A stretch of 64,000 nt of DNA, from contig NC_021674.1 in the NCBI RefSeq assembly GCF_000247815.1, positions 81,204,935-81,268,934 of the forward strand, in the 5' to 3' direction. The DNA comes from Ficedula albicollis. Lineage: Eukaryota; Chordata; Aves; Passeriformes; Muscicapidae. A model generated the notes under the pieces. The model saw only the letters and a list, made by a program, of their open reading frames with translations. It was not told the origin of the DNA and made no database searches. This document shows positions 36,784 to 49,409 of the stretch, in pieces; the stretch's first letter is position 1, and the number at the start of each line of letters is the position of its first letter. A program made the translations under genes and the position numbers.

Positions 36784-37104
36784 CTATTTCAACTACACAC
36801 TAGTGATTTTAACTCTGTCTCTTAAATTTGGAAGCCTTCTCCAAGGCCTCAAGTCAAAAGCAGTGCTCTTTTGGGGGTCAGTGTCAGAAAGAGCAGAAAG
36901 TTCAAAACTCCCATGCTTCAGGGTTCCAGCAATGGATGAGTGTGTTCAGGCCTCATTTCATGGCTCTGTTTTAGCTTTGCATCAGTGAAAAAGTCACCAC
37001 AGAGCTGAGGCTGAAAAGTGGAGTGGAAGCCAATGACAATTTCCTCTCTCCCATTACAAAATAATTCTCTAATCTTCACACAGTGTTCATCTGGTCTGAA
37101 GTAA

Positions 37105-37577
37105 AGGCCACAGCATGCTTCCCATAGCACCTCCTCACTTCTCAGAAATAGTTCTGTTCCCAGCCTCTGCTGAAGCCAGAGCAAGCTAAACCAGCTGGCA
37201 GGGATGAAAAAACCCCAAACAGAATAGGTATGATAGACCATTCATCAGAGCTACTTCCACATTTGGGTATCTCACAGCTGGGGTTTGACAGTGCTGTGGT
37301 GGAAAAACCTTCAGCTTGTGCTTTCACCCACACACAGGCCACAGCATGCTTCCCATAGCACCTCTTCACTTCTCAGTGTTCTCCTTGCAGAAATAGTTCT
37401 GTTCCCAGCCTCTGCTGAAGCCAGAGCAAGCTAAACCAGCTGGCAGGGATGAAAAAACCCCAAACAGAATAGGTATGATAGACCATTCATCAGAGCTACT
37501 TCCACACTTGGGTATCTCACAGCTGGGGTTTGACAGTGCTGTGGTGGAAAAACCTTCAGCTTGTGCTTTCACCCATA
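37105..37577. repeat. Tandem duplication of 231 bp with a 14-bp difference
   Basis: Copies start at 37105 and 37336. Copy two contains TGTTCTCCTTGCAG before AAATAGTTCTG and copy one does not; the offset therefore changes from 231 to 245 bp. The remaining bases match with very few differences. Confidence 0.92.
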
Positions 37578-39537
37578 CAGGGTGTGGAAGCCATTATCTC
37601 TCAGATGCAAAAATCAGCTTTTTAATTTGAATCACATATTACATTTCCTAAAAAAGTAATAAAACAAAATTACAGAGATTTTCTTTAAAATTTCCACACC
37701 TGTATGACAAATATTTTCCTAACTTTTGTAGTTATCCTACAATGTAATGCAGAAATATTGCCTTAATTGGTTCAGTGACAATTTTAAGCACTCACTGAAA
37801 TTGAGTTGTTCATCCAAAGTCAGACTGGTCTGGGATTTTCAGACAAGAACTGGAGGATTTTTTCCCCCTGTCTTCAAATCTGTGTCTTCTCTCCAGCATT
37901 GCTGAAGAAGCAAACATTTTATTGTAGTGCCTCAAATACAAATTTCTCCTCAGGTAAATCAGGCAGCAGTACAAAACTCACAGGCACACATCTGAATTTT
38001 CCTGTTCTTACCCCTGCCATGTCTCTGTGTTATAAATAAGTAACCAGATGCCAAGAAAACATCATTGAACCAGTACAACCAGAGCACACTGCAGTGAGTA
38101 AACAGAATAAAGCCTTCATTCATTTGTAATATGATTTGTAGTATAATTTTGCCAGTAATAGCTGCTATTATAGGTTCAAAGACTTCAAATTTGATTTAAA
38201 TTGTTGAACAAGCTGCACGAGTATCATCTGTGCTTCACTCAAAACCTTTTCCATGACAAAGTGTACATGAGCAACCAGGAAAAGAGTAGGCAGTAAATTA
38301 CTTTGTCCAGCTCTTAATATTCTAGAGGTTTTTCCCTTAGAAAAAATTATTGCAATGGCTTGGGTTTTTTTTAATACATATTTGGTTGTTATTGATACAC
38401 CCAGAATATCTCATTATTTTTGACAAGAACCGGCTGTTTTCAATGGAGACTTGCCATTCTCCTGGCATTTACTCCTGTGGTCAAAATTATCTTGACTCTC
38501 TGATTAAGAACCTGAATAGAAAGCCACAAATGGACAAGAAAAATGGACCATAACTGGGGGCTATTACCTGATTATCTCTAAGCAGAAACCAAAACATCTG
38601 TTTGTTTCCACAGCAATTACGTAAATCTGCACCCCTGTGTGCACAGCCTCTGGGAAGCTCGAATGAGAGGAACAGACCAAAGCAGGGAGACACTGCAAGG
38701 CAGGCAGTGGGCTGGGAAGCACACCTGGAAATAGAAACACCTCAGTGCTCTGTCCAGCAAAGCCCAAGCAGCTGCCTGAGGCAGTTTGAGGCAGCATTGC
38801 CACTGATGTCCCATCTCTCCTCGAGCTACGCCTGTCACAGAAGTGCCAAACTTGGGGTGTGTCTATGCCTCCGGTCGCTGTCCAGCTTTATGTGCCAAAC
38901 AAGGCTATACGACAGGATGAAAAGGCAAATGTCAGGGAACAGGGACTGCTCACAGAGAAGTTTTGCAAGCTTGTCATTGAGGTGATTGTTTCCAGCAAAA
39001 AAAAGAATGGCAGCTCAGAAGAGGAACCTGAACTTGCACATCAGCCACTGTCAACAAGCAGAGTAGAGAGGGGACAGAGGGATAGAATGAGAATCAACAG
39101 GCTAGGGAAGAGCACATGGAGAAAGGGAAGAAGGAAGACAGAGCAGGAGAAGTAATCTAAGGCTGTGTGGAGGAGAAATGATCGTACCTTCAGTCTGAAA
39201 GCACAAAGGAAGAGAGGTGTTACCTGGAGGGGGGGAAAGCGGCAAAAAAAAAACCCAGAACAAACTTATCTTAGTGTTTTTCCCCCAATTAATTATTTTC
39301 ACAGGTTTTCGGTTCAGTTGTTAAATTCATTCAAATGCTCAGCAGTGTGCTTTTTAGTTGTTCTGCTTTCGAATACAGAGGGAATTGCTCCGTTACAAAT
39401 TCAGAAAGGAGACACAAGCTTTTCTACAGCTGACATTGTCCACGTCACCCAAACGAACAATGACACCTCCTGCATTTTGTTCTCATTGTTATTATTTAAA
39501 ATGAAAGAAAAATTGGCGGAGCGCTTCAGACCTTAAT
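37578..39537. other. MRAP2 intron 1, distal part approaching the CpG island
   Basis: About 2 kb of mostly AT-rich sequence leads up to the island. Several overlapping open frames at 38.5-39.3 kb have no recognisable product. Confidence 0.45.
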
Positions 39538-39654
39538 GCTTGCGGGGGCCGCCTGGTCCCTGTTCCGAACAGCCTCGGGCACCTGTTAACAGCAGGCAGA
39601 ACTCCAGGCGCTCGGGGCTTCATCCGCACCGCCCAGCCGGGAGCGCCCGCGGGC

Positions 39655-39772
39655 AGGGGCACGGCGGGACAGGACAGGGACAGGGACACGGCGGGACAGG
39701 ACAGGGACATGGCGGGGAAGGGCAGGGGCGGGACAGGGCAGGGCAGGGCAAGACAGGGCAGGGCAGGGCCGT
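39655..39772. repeat. GC-rich GGGACA/GGGCA minisatellite inside the CpG island
   Basis: Irregular repeats of GGACAGGGACACGGCGG type pass into (GGGCA)n. The plus strand is G-run rich, so G-quadruplex formation is plausible. Confidence 0.85.
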
Positions 39773-39935
39773 CCTTTTCTCTCGTCCGCTCGCTCCCCGC
39801 CGGCCGCAGCGCCGGCCCCTCACCGCCCTTACCGCCGCAGGTGCGTCCGCCCGGCCGGATCCCGGAGCGCCGCTCGGTCCCGGCCGAAAGGCGCAGCTCC
39901 CGCGGAACGCCGCCGCCCCGGCGAGGTGAGACGGG

Positions 39936-40141
39936 GTGGATGGAGCGGGATGGGCGCAGAGGGCAGGAGGGACGGATGGAGCGGGTAGGAGGGAGGGATG
40001 GAGCGGGTAGGAGGGACGGATGGAGCGGGCAGTAGGGATGCTGCGGGTAGGAGGGGTGGATGGAGAGGGCGGGATGGATGGATGGAGCGGGTAGGAGGGA
40101 TGGATGGAGAGGGTGGGATGGATGGATGGAGCGGGCAGGAG
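39936..40141. repeat. Degenerate GATGGAGCGGG(T/C)AGGAGG minisatellite
   Basis: About ten imperfect units of GGATGGAGCGGGTAGGAGG type vary in length and lead into the perfect tetranucleotide array. Confidence 0.88.
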
Positions 40142-40250
40142 GGATGGATGGATGGATGGATGGATGGATGGATGGATGGATGGATGGATGGATGGATGGA
40201 TGGATGGATGGATGGATGGATGGATGGACAGACGGACGGACGGACGGACG
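40142..40250. repeat. (GGAT)n then (GGAC)n tetranucleotide array
   Basis: About 21 uninterrupted GGAT units (40142-40227) are followed by about six GGAC units. Frames across it read as Met-Asp-Gly-Trp repeats and Ile-His-Pro-Ser repeats. These are artefacts, not proteins. Confidence 0.95.
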
Positions 40251-40683
40251 GAGCGGGCAGTAGGGACGGGCGCTGCGGGCTCGCTGCCCGGCAGAGCCGG
40301 TGAATCAGCAGCGGGCGCGCTGCCCCGGCCCGCGGGCGGCATGGAGCGGCCCCGTGACGCTCCCGCCGCGATCCACGGGCGGGGAGCGGACACGGGGCGG
40401 GGGGCGGAGAGCGCCAGGCGGAGCATCAGCTGCGAGCAGCACCTGCGTCTGGCTTGCCGGGCAGGAGCTCACACATCCCAAAGGGAAACATGGGTTTTGG
40501 AGGGAGAGGGATGGCGTGTTCCCGCTTGGGGGCTGAGGGACCAGCGCGCTTGCACACGGGGAGTCACAGTGAGCGGGGCTGCTGGGGAGCAGGGAAGGCT
40601 GTCAGAGGCGCTGTCTCAGCCGCCAGGAGGCGAAGGGCAGTGCCCTAAATCTGCAGGGATTTGGTTCAGCTCTCTCGTACCAT

Positions 40684-40995
40684 ATCACAGGATGGATCAG
40701 GTTGGAAAGGACCACAGTGGTCCAGTCTCCCTGTTAAAGCTGGGTCATCCCAGAGCACGGTGCACAGGATTGCATCCAGATGGTTTTTTAGTATCTCGAG
40801 TGAGGGAGACTTCACAGCTACTCTGGGCATTCTGTCCCAGTGTGTGGGCACCAGCACAGTAAAGGTTTTCTTCCTCATGATCGAGTGGAACTTCCTGTGC
40901 ATCAGTTTCTACCCGTTGAAGAGCCTGGCTCCATCCTCTTGACATGCCCCTTTAGATGCTTATATACACTGATGAGGTAAACCGATCATCTCAAT
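40684..40995 (-). mobile_element. CR1 LINE fragment
   Basis: TCACAGGATGGATCAGGTTG, AAGGACCACAGTGGTCCAGT, AGAGCACGGTGCACAGGATT and GTGAGGGAGACTTCACAGCT follow the antisense CR1 3' region. It continues through CTGGCTCCATCCTCTTGACA. Part of a reverse-transcriptase-type tail may remain but no intact frame. Confidence 0.85.
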
Positions 40996-41151
40996 TTCCA
41001 AACCTGTGTATTGTTGCTTCTTAAAACAAAGAGACTTTTCGGAATTGATGATATCTGTAGCTTGATCTGACAGGCTCTCTGGGGGTTGGTAGGACACCTG
41101 GAGATCATCTAGGCTGCTGAGTCATCTAGGGTGTTTTGCTCAGGACATCGG

Positions 41152-41394
41152 CCCCAATGGGGAAAAAAAAAAAACATCATGTTTGATGGAAGTGTCTATT
41201 TTTCCAATTCATGTCCATTTTTTTCTTGTCCTGTCACTGGACACCACTGAGAACAATCCCACTCCACCTGCTCCCCCAATGGGGGAAAAAAAAAATATCA
41301 TGTTTGATGGAAGTGTCTATTTTTCCAATTCATGTCCATTTTTTTCTTGTCCTGTCACTGGACACCACTGAGAACAATCCCACTCCACCTGCTT
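41152..41394. repeat. 122-bp tandem duplication
   Basis: Two copies share ATCATGTTTGATGGAAGTGT, TTTTTCCAATTCATGTCCAT and CCTGTCACTGGACACCACTG, with a differing A-run at the head. They are near-identical otherwise. Confidence 0.92.
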
Positions 41395-44300
41395 TACTCC
41401 CACCATCAGCCTTCATCCACACCAGTAAGAGTGCCCTGAGCCTTCTCAAAGCTGAGGGATCACAGATCCCTTAGTCAATGCTCATACATCACACACCCAG
41501 GCTCCTCACTGTCTTCATGGCATTTAATCACCTTCATGGCAACCAGGTTGGAAAGAATGGCAGGGCTTCATTTTTCAATCCAATGCTAGGAAACAAGTCT
41601 GAGATACCACCAATCCAACAAAGCAAGCAGATCTCTACAATTCCCACTCTCTCACTCAAACATTGGATGTTTGCCAATGCTCTTCTGACACTTGTTAGCA
41701 CTGTCTGCATCTGTTTGTTTATAGGCAGGACCTGGGTCTTGGACAGTACTGTCCCTCTCCAGCAGTAGTCATAACAGCTACCAATACTGGCATCTCCATC
41801 TCAAAAATACAGAACTGATGCCTATGCATGCTCGTGATTGCAATCAGAAATGTGAATAAGCACAATGGCAAGTCAGGAACTTCCCATCTCCTGCTATTTT
41901 CACTGCTGTTGAAAAGACAGAATGACTCAGGGTTTTGCTCATTTTTCTGAGCCTTAAAAAAAAATTAGCATTCAAATTCTCTAAAAGGAAGAAGCCTCAT
42001 GTAGCCAATACTCCACTTCCAACACTTCTCTGCTATGCCCTGTAAGAAAAGATTTTACAGCTTTTATACCAAATGCCAAAGAAGCCAAACAAAAACAAAA
42101 CACAGACTGATGAACCAGAATTGTAGTGTTTTCCCAAGATTCTAAATTTTGTTTCTAACAGTTCTTATTAGTGAAAATGCAGAATTAATGACTGTTCAGT
42201 AATAGCAATGCAGCTGAGACTGCAGCAGAAGAAACACGGCATTCTTGCCTGATGAGATGTGGAACTGCAGGTGCACAACTGCAATGTGTAGATAAGGGTG
42301 CTGCACAATGTTTTTTCCATTCCTCCTGTTGTTTAGTTTTCTGGCTCTTTATGTTCGTCATTTCTGTCTCTTCCTCTTAATAGGGACAGCAGTGGGAATT
42401 TTTAAAATGCAAAGGAGCTCATCTGAGGGAAGAGGAGAGGTAGCACAGGCATTCCCTTTGTGGCTGACCAGAATGAGGATGGATCTTCATCTGCAGCAGC
42501 TGCCCTCTTATGGCTCAGCAGCTGCAGCATCAGCCCCGGGTTTAGTGACACACAGCCAGAAACTGCATTTACAATTAGAGCACAGGTTCTGCAGAAATTC
42601 ATTCTACCAGCCCTTCTCACTTCCCAAATCTTTGTATTTGTGTGTAGTTAGCGGCTGCCTGGAGTTCAGCAGACACCTAGAAAGCAAAGTAAACAACACT
42701 TCTCACTGTAGCTGATTTAGAACTGACAACAAAGAAACAAAAACCAACAAAACAACATCAGAAAAACATCTTGAAAGGAACATTATTACAGAGTAAAAGG
42801 CTTTGAATTCCTTCCAGACCTTTGGCAGTTTAAGCAGAAAGAACGAAAGGAGGTTTCCTGCACCACTTACAACAATTATGACTATGTTGAAAGAATGAAG
42901 CTGTATGATTGCATTTGCATGTTAATAAAAATTATATAAAGAAACAAGCTTCTGAATTTTTGTCATTTTTCTTTACTACACTCTCAAAAAAACTTCTCAA
43001 GGTTGCAGATCTACAAACCAGCTGCCCGAGCTGACTTTTAACAGTATCATCGACAGTTGTACCTACAAATTCAGGTTTCAAAGTTGCCAAAAATGGATTC
43101 TGTTTTTCCTTCAAACTCTGTCGAATTCCTCTGTTTGTCATACTTTAAAATAAATATTTTAGGGGAAAGCATATTTTATATACCTTTCAAGATGAAACCG
43201 AATTAGAAACTGAGACTAAAACATTCATAAATGCAGAGTGAAGTTTTAACAGAAGACACCCCTTTAGGTTAGAATGCAAATCTACAGATAAAAATCATTA
43301 GTAAAAAGTGGATTACTCACACACTGTGTTCATACTCTGTAGTGATGTCACTTTCACAAGGGATAATTTCAAGATGGAATTAATATTTAGGGGAGGCTGC
43401 AGAAAAGCTATGGGGAAATGATGTGTTGTGCCAGTGGAATAGATTCTGAGGCACCCTCCTTGCCCATAGAGAATCCACCTCCCTCCACCCAAGCATCTTC
43501 CACTGCTCTTATGCTCAACTGCTGAAAATGCTGTCTCCTTTCCTGTTGGAGTTTAAAGCTCTCAGCATCATTCTGTGAGTGTTTCTTGGTATATTCTAAT
43601 GGTGACTGGGTAACTATAATTAGCATCCTTTGAATAAGGTTCATAGCCTTGAACACCACATCCCTTTTTTCCTTTTAGTAATCCATTTTCCTTTTTCAAT
43701 GAAGGTAGATAAGAACTTAGGCATTATTCCAGCACCAGCCACACAAAAGGTGAATATCAACTCTCTAAGGATGCTGCATATTCCTCTTTCCAGTAGGATG
43801 TAGAGCAAACATAACCACTTCATAACAGCAGTTTAGTCCTTAACTGCTAGTTTTGTCCTTAGAAACGTCTTCAAAATCATTAATTTCTAGCATATGCTCC
43901 TTTTTTCTTTGCGTGTGACCTGCAGTCTGTGTTCCTCTCTCTACAGATTCTTTTAACAATATAATTTAAAAAGCCAGGTAAGCTCATGACTATGCCACCT
44001 TTCCACTGACAGCTGTTTAAAATCTGAATCAGCACCATGTCTGATATGTTCTGACTTGCATTTTAATGCAATGAATTGTGTTATCCAAACATTGTGCAGA
44101 TCAGATTATTGGACAATTTTCCCAGCTTCCCCAATACTTGCAGTTACCTCCTAAAAACTTTGAGTTCTGAAAAGAAAGAATAAGTCACATACAGCACTTG
44201 CAGTCTCTGCTTTAATTTATTTGATTTGCCCTGTGCCAGACTTTGTCCACCTGTGGGAACCTATCTAGGTTGCCCCTGTACAGATCCTCTCATTTGGTCC

Positions 44301-47286
44301 TTTTGGTAATGCCTTAGCACAGCATTCTTTTTCCTTGGTGTTTTGATCACAAAATAAATTCTTTTGAGATATCATATTACACCCATGAAGCATCCTATTC
44401 CTGAAACAGCTCCTATTTCTGTGAGGAGTAGAGAGGGAAAAAAAAAAACCTCAAAGGTTTCTGGTTCAATTTTGTAAGCCACACAAGGAAAGAGGAACAG
44501 GCAGACTTCACTCCAATAAATTCCAGGTATTGTTTTCTAAATATTGTGTTGTATTAGAAGCAGCTTTATTCCAACAAAACTACTCATGAGTCACAGGCAT
44601 TATATCCTAGTTTATCCTGCAGATGACAGTTCTGTCATAATTTAGCAAAATAACCTGCACTGCCTGCCAAGCCCAGCATTAGTGAGTAATAAAACAGAAA
44701 TGTGCTCCATGTCAGGGATTTGATAAGCTACATCCTACAGATCAAAGCCTTACCAGAAAGCCATGTTCACCCACTGTAACTGGTAAGCCACATCAACTGG
44801 TGGAAATCATGGGTGTGCCTTACTGCCCAAAGCTCCTCCAGCTTATGTTTGCTTTATTCTGAAGCCTGAGAAACAGGTGAACCTAATTTGCTGCCAGATT
44901 TTGCTGTGCTGTGCAGAAGAGCACTTTTGCAGTGGCAGCCAAGGCAGTTGTGTCTTTCCATAGACTATTGGAAAAGAAGGAGGAAGCCTAAGTCCCATTC
45001 TGCCTTCAGACATCAGGCTCACAAGCCCTCACAGACCCTTGCACTGAAATTCAATTGTCCTGAAGTTGTCTGTAAGGAGCTGGCTGATCTGAGACTGGAG
45101 GAAAGGAAGTGTTTCACTGCAATATCCCCAGGCTTCCTAGCAAGGGCAGCTCTCTGCAGCTCATCTGTTCTCTTTTCACAGATTCATGTCCTGTAGGCAG
45201 GGATGACCTGCTAAGCATATTAATATTGGTGTGCCTTGCAGGTATTGACTCAGATGTTTTGGTTATGACAGGCTTTACTACACCTACTGCCCTGCTCAGT
45301 CTTTGTTCTCCTTCCTGTAGCTCAGGCCATAGCTCAGATGGGTCTGTGAGTGGGGCATTCTCCCCTGCAGGGATCCATGGGATGTGATCAGACAGAGCAG
45401 ACTGCAAAGGCAGGACACGAATGCAATTCCAATTCCCTTAGATATGAGAGAGTGGACATTCAGATAGTCATTCTCTGGTCCTTTACAAAGGCTGTCATCT
45501 TATGCTGAACCCATAGGGCAGGTTGTGAAGCTTCAGTCTAGCCTAGAATTTGTAGTATTTTCCCTCCTGCAGTCTCCTCCATAGTAGAGGAGGATACTGA
45601 CAGTGGAGATCACCTTCTGTCAGAAGTGTGCTTGCTCACAGAAGATTCAAAGCCATGTATCCACTGATGTAGGGAGGATCTTGATCAACCAGGTCTCCTC
45701 TTGAGAAATCATGTCATCGAACTACCAGGTAACTCACCATAAAAATTATTACACTGCCTTCTGTGAGGCATTGTTTGCTGCAAGCCAGTTTCTTTTTTTA
45801 GATAAACCAGGAGAAACTCATACAATCAGACAGGCAAACAAACATGAACACAGTCCTTCTGGTCTAGGAGAAGCTACATCCTCAAAGCCTAGCGCAGTTT
45901 GAATGAGATTTTTAACTTGATTTATGTTAATCTGTTAAATGGTTTGAAAGAATATGTGATTGAAAACTGTAAAGCAGAGGTTGATATTAGAGAGACATAC
46001 ATCTCCAAAGTTGGTAGCTCCAAAAAAAGAGACAGAAGTAGTTTACTCCTTAGAGAATGAATCTGTAAAGGATAAATCAAGGATGGGAACTTCAGTCTGT
46101 GGTTTTCAGTATGTAGTACAGTTATGAACTATGCTTGCCAGACTCTTCTGGTTAAGGCAAGCACTTGGAGGGTCATGAGAGAGGTGAAAGGAGCCTGAAA
46201 GTGCTGACAATATGACTGTAAGGAGTAGTTTGGTTTCTTCAAAACTCATAGACCAACATACCCACTTCTGCAAATACAGCTACAGTCCAACATAACAAGC
46301 TCAAATTCTGAACAGTCATTGTAATGACAACATTCATTTAAGAAGGATGTTCCTTCTATAGCACCAGCACTGGTGAGTGTATGGAAGAAATACACAATCA
46401 AGAGTGACCCACCATCTATAGGCAAAGAAAAGATTCTTGGTGGGAAGGAATTGCCTCCTTTCTTCAAGGTGGTCAGCAGAGACTCTGAGAATTTTTAAGA
46501 GTTTCTATTTCTCTTTGGCATTTTAAATACTAAACATCACTTTAAAACATCTCTCATTTAACCTTCTGTGAAAATTTAGCTCTTTTAAGGGCTTGCCGTT
46601 GTAAAAAATTAATTTTGGATCCACAGTTTGTATAAAACCACAGCTCCCTGAAGTCTGCATGTAACTGGCTTTTAGCCATCTTCAGCTTTCAAAAGCTTCC
46701 CTTGAAAAGGGTAGATATTCTTGCACTACAATCAGGTTTTTTAGCCTCTATTTTTTGTAGCTCATATTTCTTCAAAGAAATTATCTTTCTGCTTGGACTA
46801 GGATAGAGCTTGGAAATAGCTATTAATATTGAAGAACCTGCTATTTGCATATCAGAATACCTTTCATCTGGAGGTGTCAAGACTTTAGGCTAGCTTCAAA
46901 TCTGACTCTTGAGTTCAACAGAGTTGTCTAAGCCGCCTCCTGTGTCAGAGGAAACGCCACAGGCTTTTTTATCTTCTGCACAATCACTCTTAAAGTGCCC
47001 CAGAGGTCAAATAATCTCCATGGCTGTGGAGCATGGAGAACAAGGACGATCAATACAGGAATCCTTCTGGGCAGCACGAGGGCAGGAGGTCAGAACTTTT
47101 CACCAGCAGCTAAGTGAGGTGTATTCATCCCTTCACCTTTAAATGAGGCTGCCCCCATCACAAAGGGCTTGCTAGCAAATTGAGAAAGGCTGAACTTGCT
47201 AACCTGCAGGCCCTTCCCTCCCTGAGGGTCTGGCAGTTGCAGCTTCCGACAGTTCAAAGATTATTTTGCTGTATGGAAAAGTTTTT
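41395..47286. other. Intergenic DNA upstream of MRAP2
   Basis: No supported gene is present. A minus-strand frame at 43141-42932 (69 codons) is the only one that caught my eye: it has acceptor-like and donor-like borders, but I do not recognise the peptide. The rest is AT-rich, with a few short open frames and no clear repeats. Confidence 0.45.
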
Positions 47287-47462
47287 CTCTACTGCATTGA
47301 AACCCTGATAACCTTGATAGGTAGTGTGCAGCCTTGCTTCAGTGAGAGCCTTGTGTCAGAGGTGGTGTGAGTACCTCTACTGCATTGAAACCCTGATAAC
47401 CCTGATAGGTAGTGTGCAGCCTTGCTTCGGTGAGAGCCTTGTGTCAGAGGTGGTGTGAGTAT
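47287..47462. repeat. 88-bp tandem duplication
   Basis: Copies begin at 47287 and 47375 (CTCTACTGCATTGAAACCCT, GATAGGTAGTGTGCAGCC, GTCAGAGGTGGTGTGAGTA). They differ at about three positions. Confidence 0.93.
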
Positions 47463-48461
47463 GGAATTTATAAGTCTGTACTCAATGAGGGTTTTTTGTA
47501 TCTGTCCGAAGTCTTTCTTAGTCAGAGAAAAACCAATTCTTTTCAGCTCACTTAGGTAAAAAACAATGACTCTGCCAGGCCTAACCCGAGCCACACTGTG
47601 GTTTGAAGTCCACACTGCTCCCAAAATCCCCATTGACAACTTGCTCTCAAATAGAACTCAGTGGGACAGAGAAAAGGGCAGAGGTGAGTGCCACCAGCTC
47701 CAAGCAGCTTTCAGCCCTCTTCAGCAGTCTGGGCAAACATGGCACAACCATTCCCAGAAAGAGCAACACAAACCTGCTACAAAAACCTTAGCTGTGCTGT
47801 AGTTAAGCAAATGGTTTAGAAAGCTAAGCTAAAATGAGAACACCAGGTACGTTTAAACTGTCAAATACGAAAAAGCCCTTCAGTGACAAGAGGCCTGATG
47901 TGCTGTTCTCTTGCTAGGGTGGTGGTTGAGAATGGAGTGAGGTTCTAACAGCTCAGTAATAGAAATAACAGGCAGCTCTATGGAATCATACTGTGCACCT
48001 CGTAATGAAACTAACGAGCCTTATCTGTACAGATCAAAACAAAATAAGATTTTAGTACTTAAAAAGAGCATAACAGTCATCAATTGGCATCAGCTTGATA
48101 TGGATGTAAATGTGAAACAATTCACAGTGCTGGTTTTATGATCAGTGTGAGTGGAAGTGATGTGCCTGAAGCCTCCTCATGAGAGAGACAATTAATGCTG
48201 CAGTGCAGTGCTTCTCTCCAGCAAGAGCTGATTATTGAATTCTTGCAGCTTTTCCATGTCTTCAATAACAATTTTTGGATTATGTGCAAGAGAATGAAAA
48301 TGAAATGTATAATATCCATGTATCTTTCATGTAGCTTAAGTTCCTAGTAGGCAAGTTATTGTATATATTTGATAAGTCCATTATGATAATGAAAAGTGAC
48401 AGAGGTCCTCTGAGCTTGTAGGATATAACAATCCTTGTATCTAATTTAGAAGTTTTTTATA

Positions 48462-48620
48462 ATGAGGGTGGTAAAACCCTGGAAAATTTCAAGGCCAGAT
48501 TGGATTGGCTCTGAGCAACTTGACCTAGTTAAAGCTGTCCCCGCTCACTGCAGAGGGGTTGGACTAGTTGGCATTTAAAGGCCATTTCCAACCCAGACTG
48601 TTCCATGTTTCTATGATTAT
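48462..48620 (+). mobile_element. CR1 LINE 3' end
   Basis: TTTCAAGGCCAGATTGGATT, CTCTGAGCAACTTGACCTAG, CTGCAGAGGGGTTGGACTAG and CATTTCCAACCCAGACTGTT, ending in TTTCTATGATTAT, give the canonical CR1 tail in sense orientation. Confidence 0.92.
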
Positions 48621-49305
48621 AACATCCAGAAAAAAAACCCTTGACATACAAGGGAGGTAAGGAATTCCAAATGAAGTTGAAGAGTTTTGATTCTCTATCA
48701 TGAGAAAGTATATTCTGGTGAAGGATGGAGTATCCTGTCAGTATGCTACCTTGTTTGGTTTCAAAAACTTCTGTGACTTTCCAGGAAAAAAAAAAAAAGT
48801 CAGTTATAGGAATAAAATATAATTGAACTCAATTTTCTTACCATCTTCACAGAAGCAACAAGGGCACAAAAGCAAGGTATGTCAGGAGAACATAAGGCTG
48901 GAGATACCAGCACAACCTCATGGTTAGAAACACCTCTCTCAGATTTTCAAAAACTAACAATTGTTATCAGAAAAGGTACAAATGTGGTGGCTGAACTACT
49001 CACAGTGCTGCTAGCTAGTACTGAAACTTGCAGGACTGGTGGCACAAATTGCTTCTTTGCTGAGAAGCTGATTCGAAGGTTTCCAAAGTTGATAGATAAC
49101 AATGGGAAAAATTTATGTCATGAAAACTACTCATAAGCAAAATACTGGACAACAGCCAAGGAAGATGGAGGAAAGATTGCTAAAGCTGGGAAATAGAATG
49201 TGTACTAAGTACTAAACAGTAGGAGAGTGAAGGGAGCTACGGAGTCAGACAATAAACAAGTGACAAGTGGAGCCCTAAATTAATTTAACTAGACAGTAAA
49301 AATCA

Positions 49306-49409
49306 TAACAAATTTTGAAGAAGGAAAATGCCAAGAGGCTGAAAATTAAATAGTAACAAATTTTGAAGAAGAGTGAAAGGAAAATGCCAAGAGGCTGAAA
49401 ATTAAATAA
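49306..49409. repeat. 48-bp tandem duplication with a 9-bp indel
   Basis: Copies start at 49306 and 49354 (TAACAAATTTTGAAGAAG and GCCAAGAGGCTGAAAATTAA). The second copy has an extra AGTGAAAGG-type insertion. Confidence 0.88.

Larger units (their letters stand above)
39538..40445. promoter_or_regulatory. CpG island, likely MRAP2 promoter and non-coding first exon
   Basis: Base composition switches abruptly from AT-rich to strongly GC-rich with dense CpG (for example CGCCGGCCGCAGCGCCGG). It is the only such island in the window and lies upstream of MRAP2, whose first coding exon begins with an acceptor and so needs an upstream non-coding exon. On the minus strand a good donor, GCG then GTAAGG, occurs with its exon edge at 39833. 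On the plus strand another good donor, CGAG then GTGAGA, has its exon edge at 39925. Either could serve a divergent transcript. The assignment rests on position and composition. Confidence 0.6.

Noticed and set aside
36531..36803. Frame with a repeated KKKEQEGGRRQCPRTSILSH peptide
   Set aside because: It is produced by the three-copy DNA repeat; the unit length happens to be a multiple of three in that frame.
39620..40862. Long overlapping frames (up to 268 codons) with Ile-His-Pro-Ser or Met-Asp-Gly-Trp repeats
   Set aside because: They are translations of the GGAT/GGAC and GC-rich minisatellites. Open in several frames at once, they lack any non-repeat domain.
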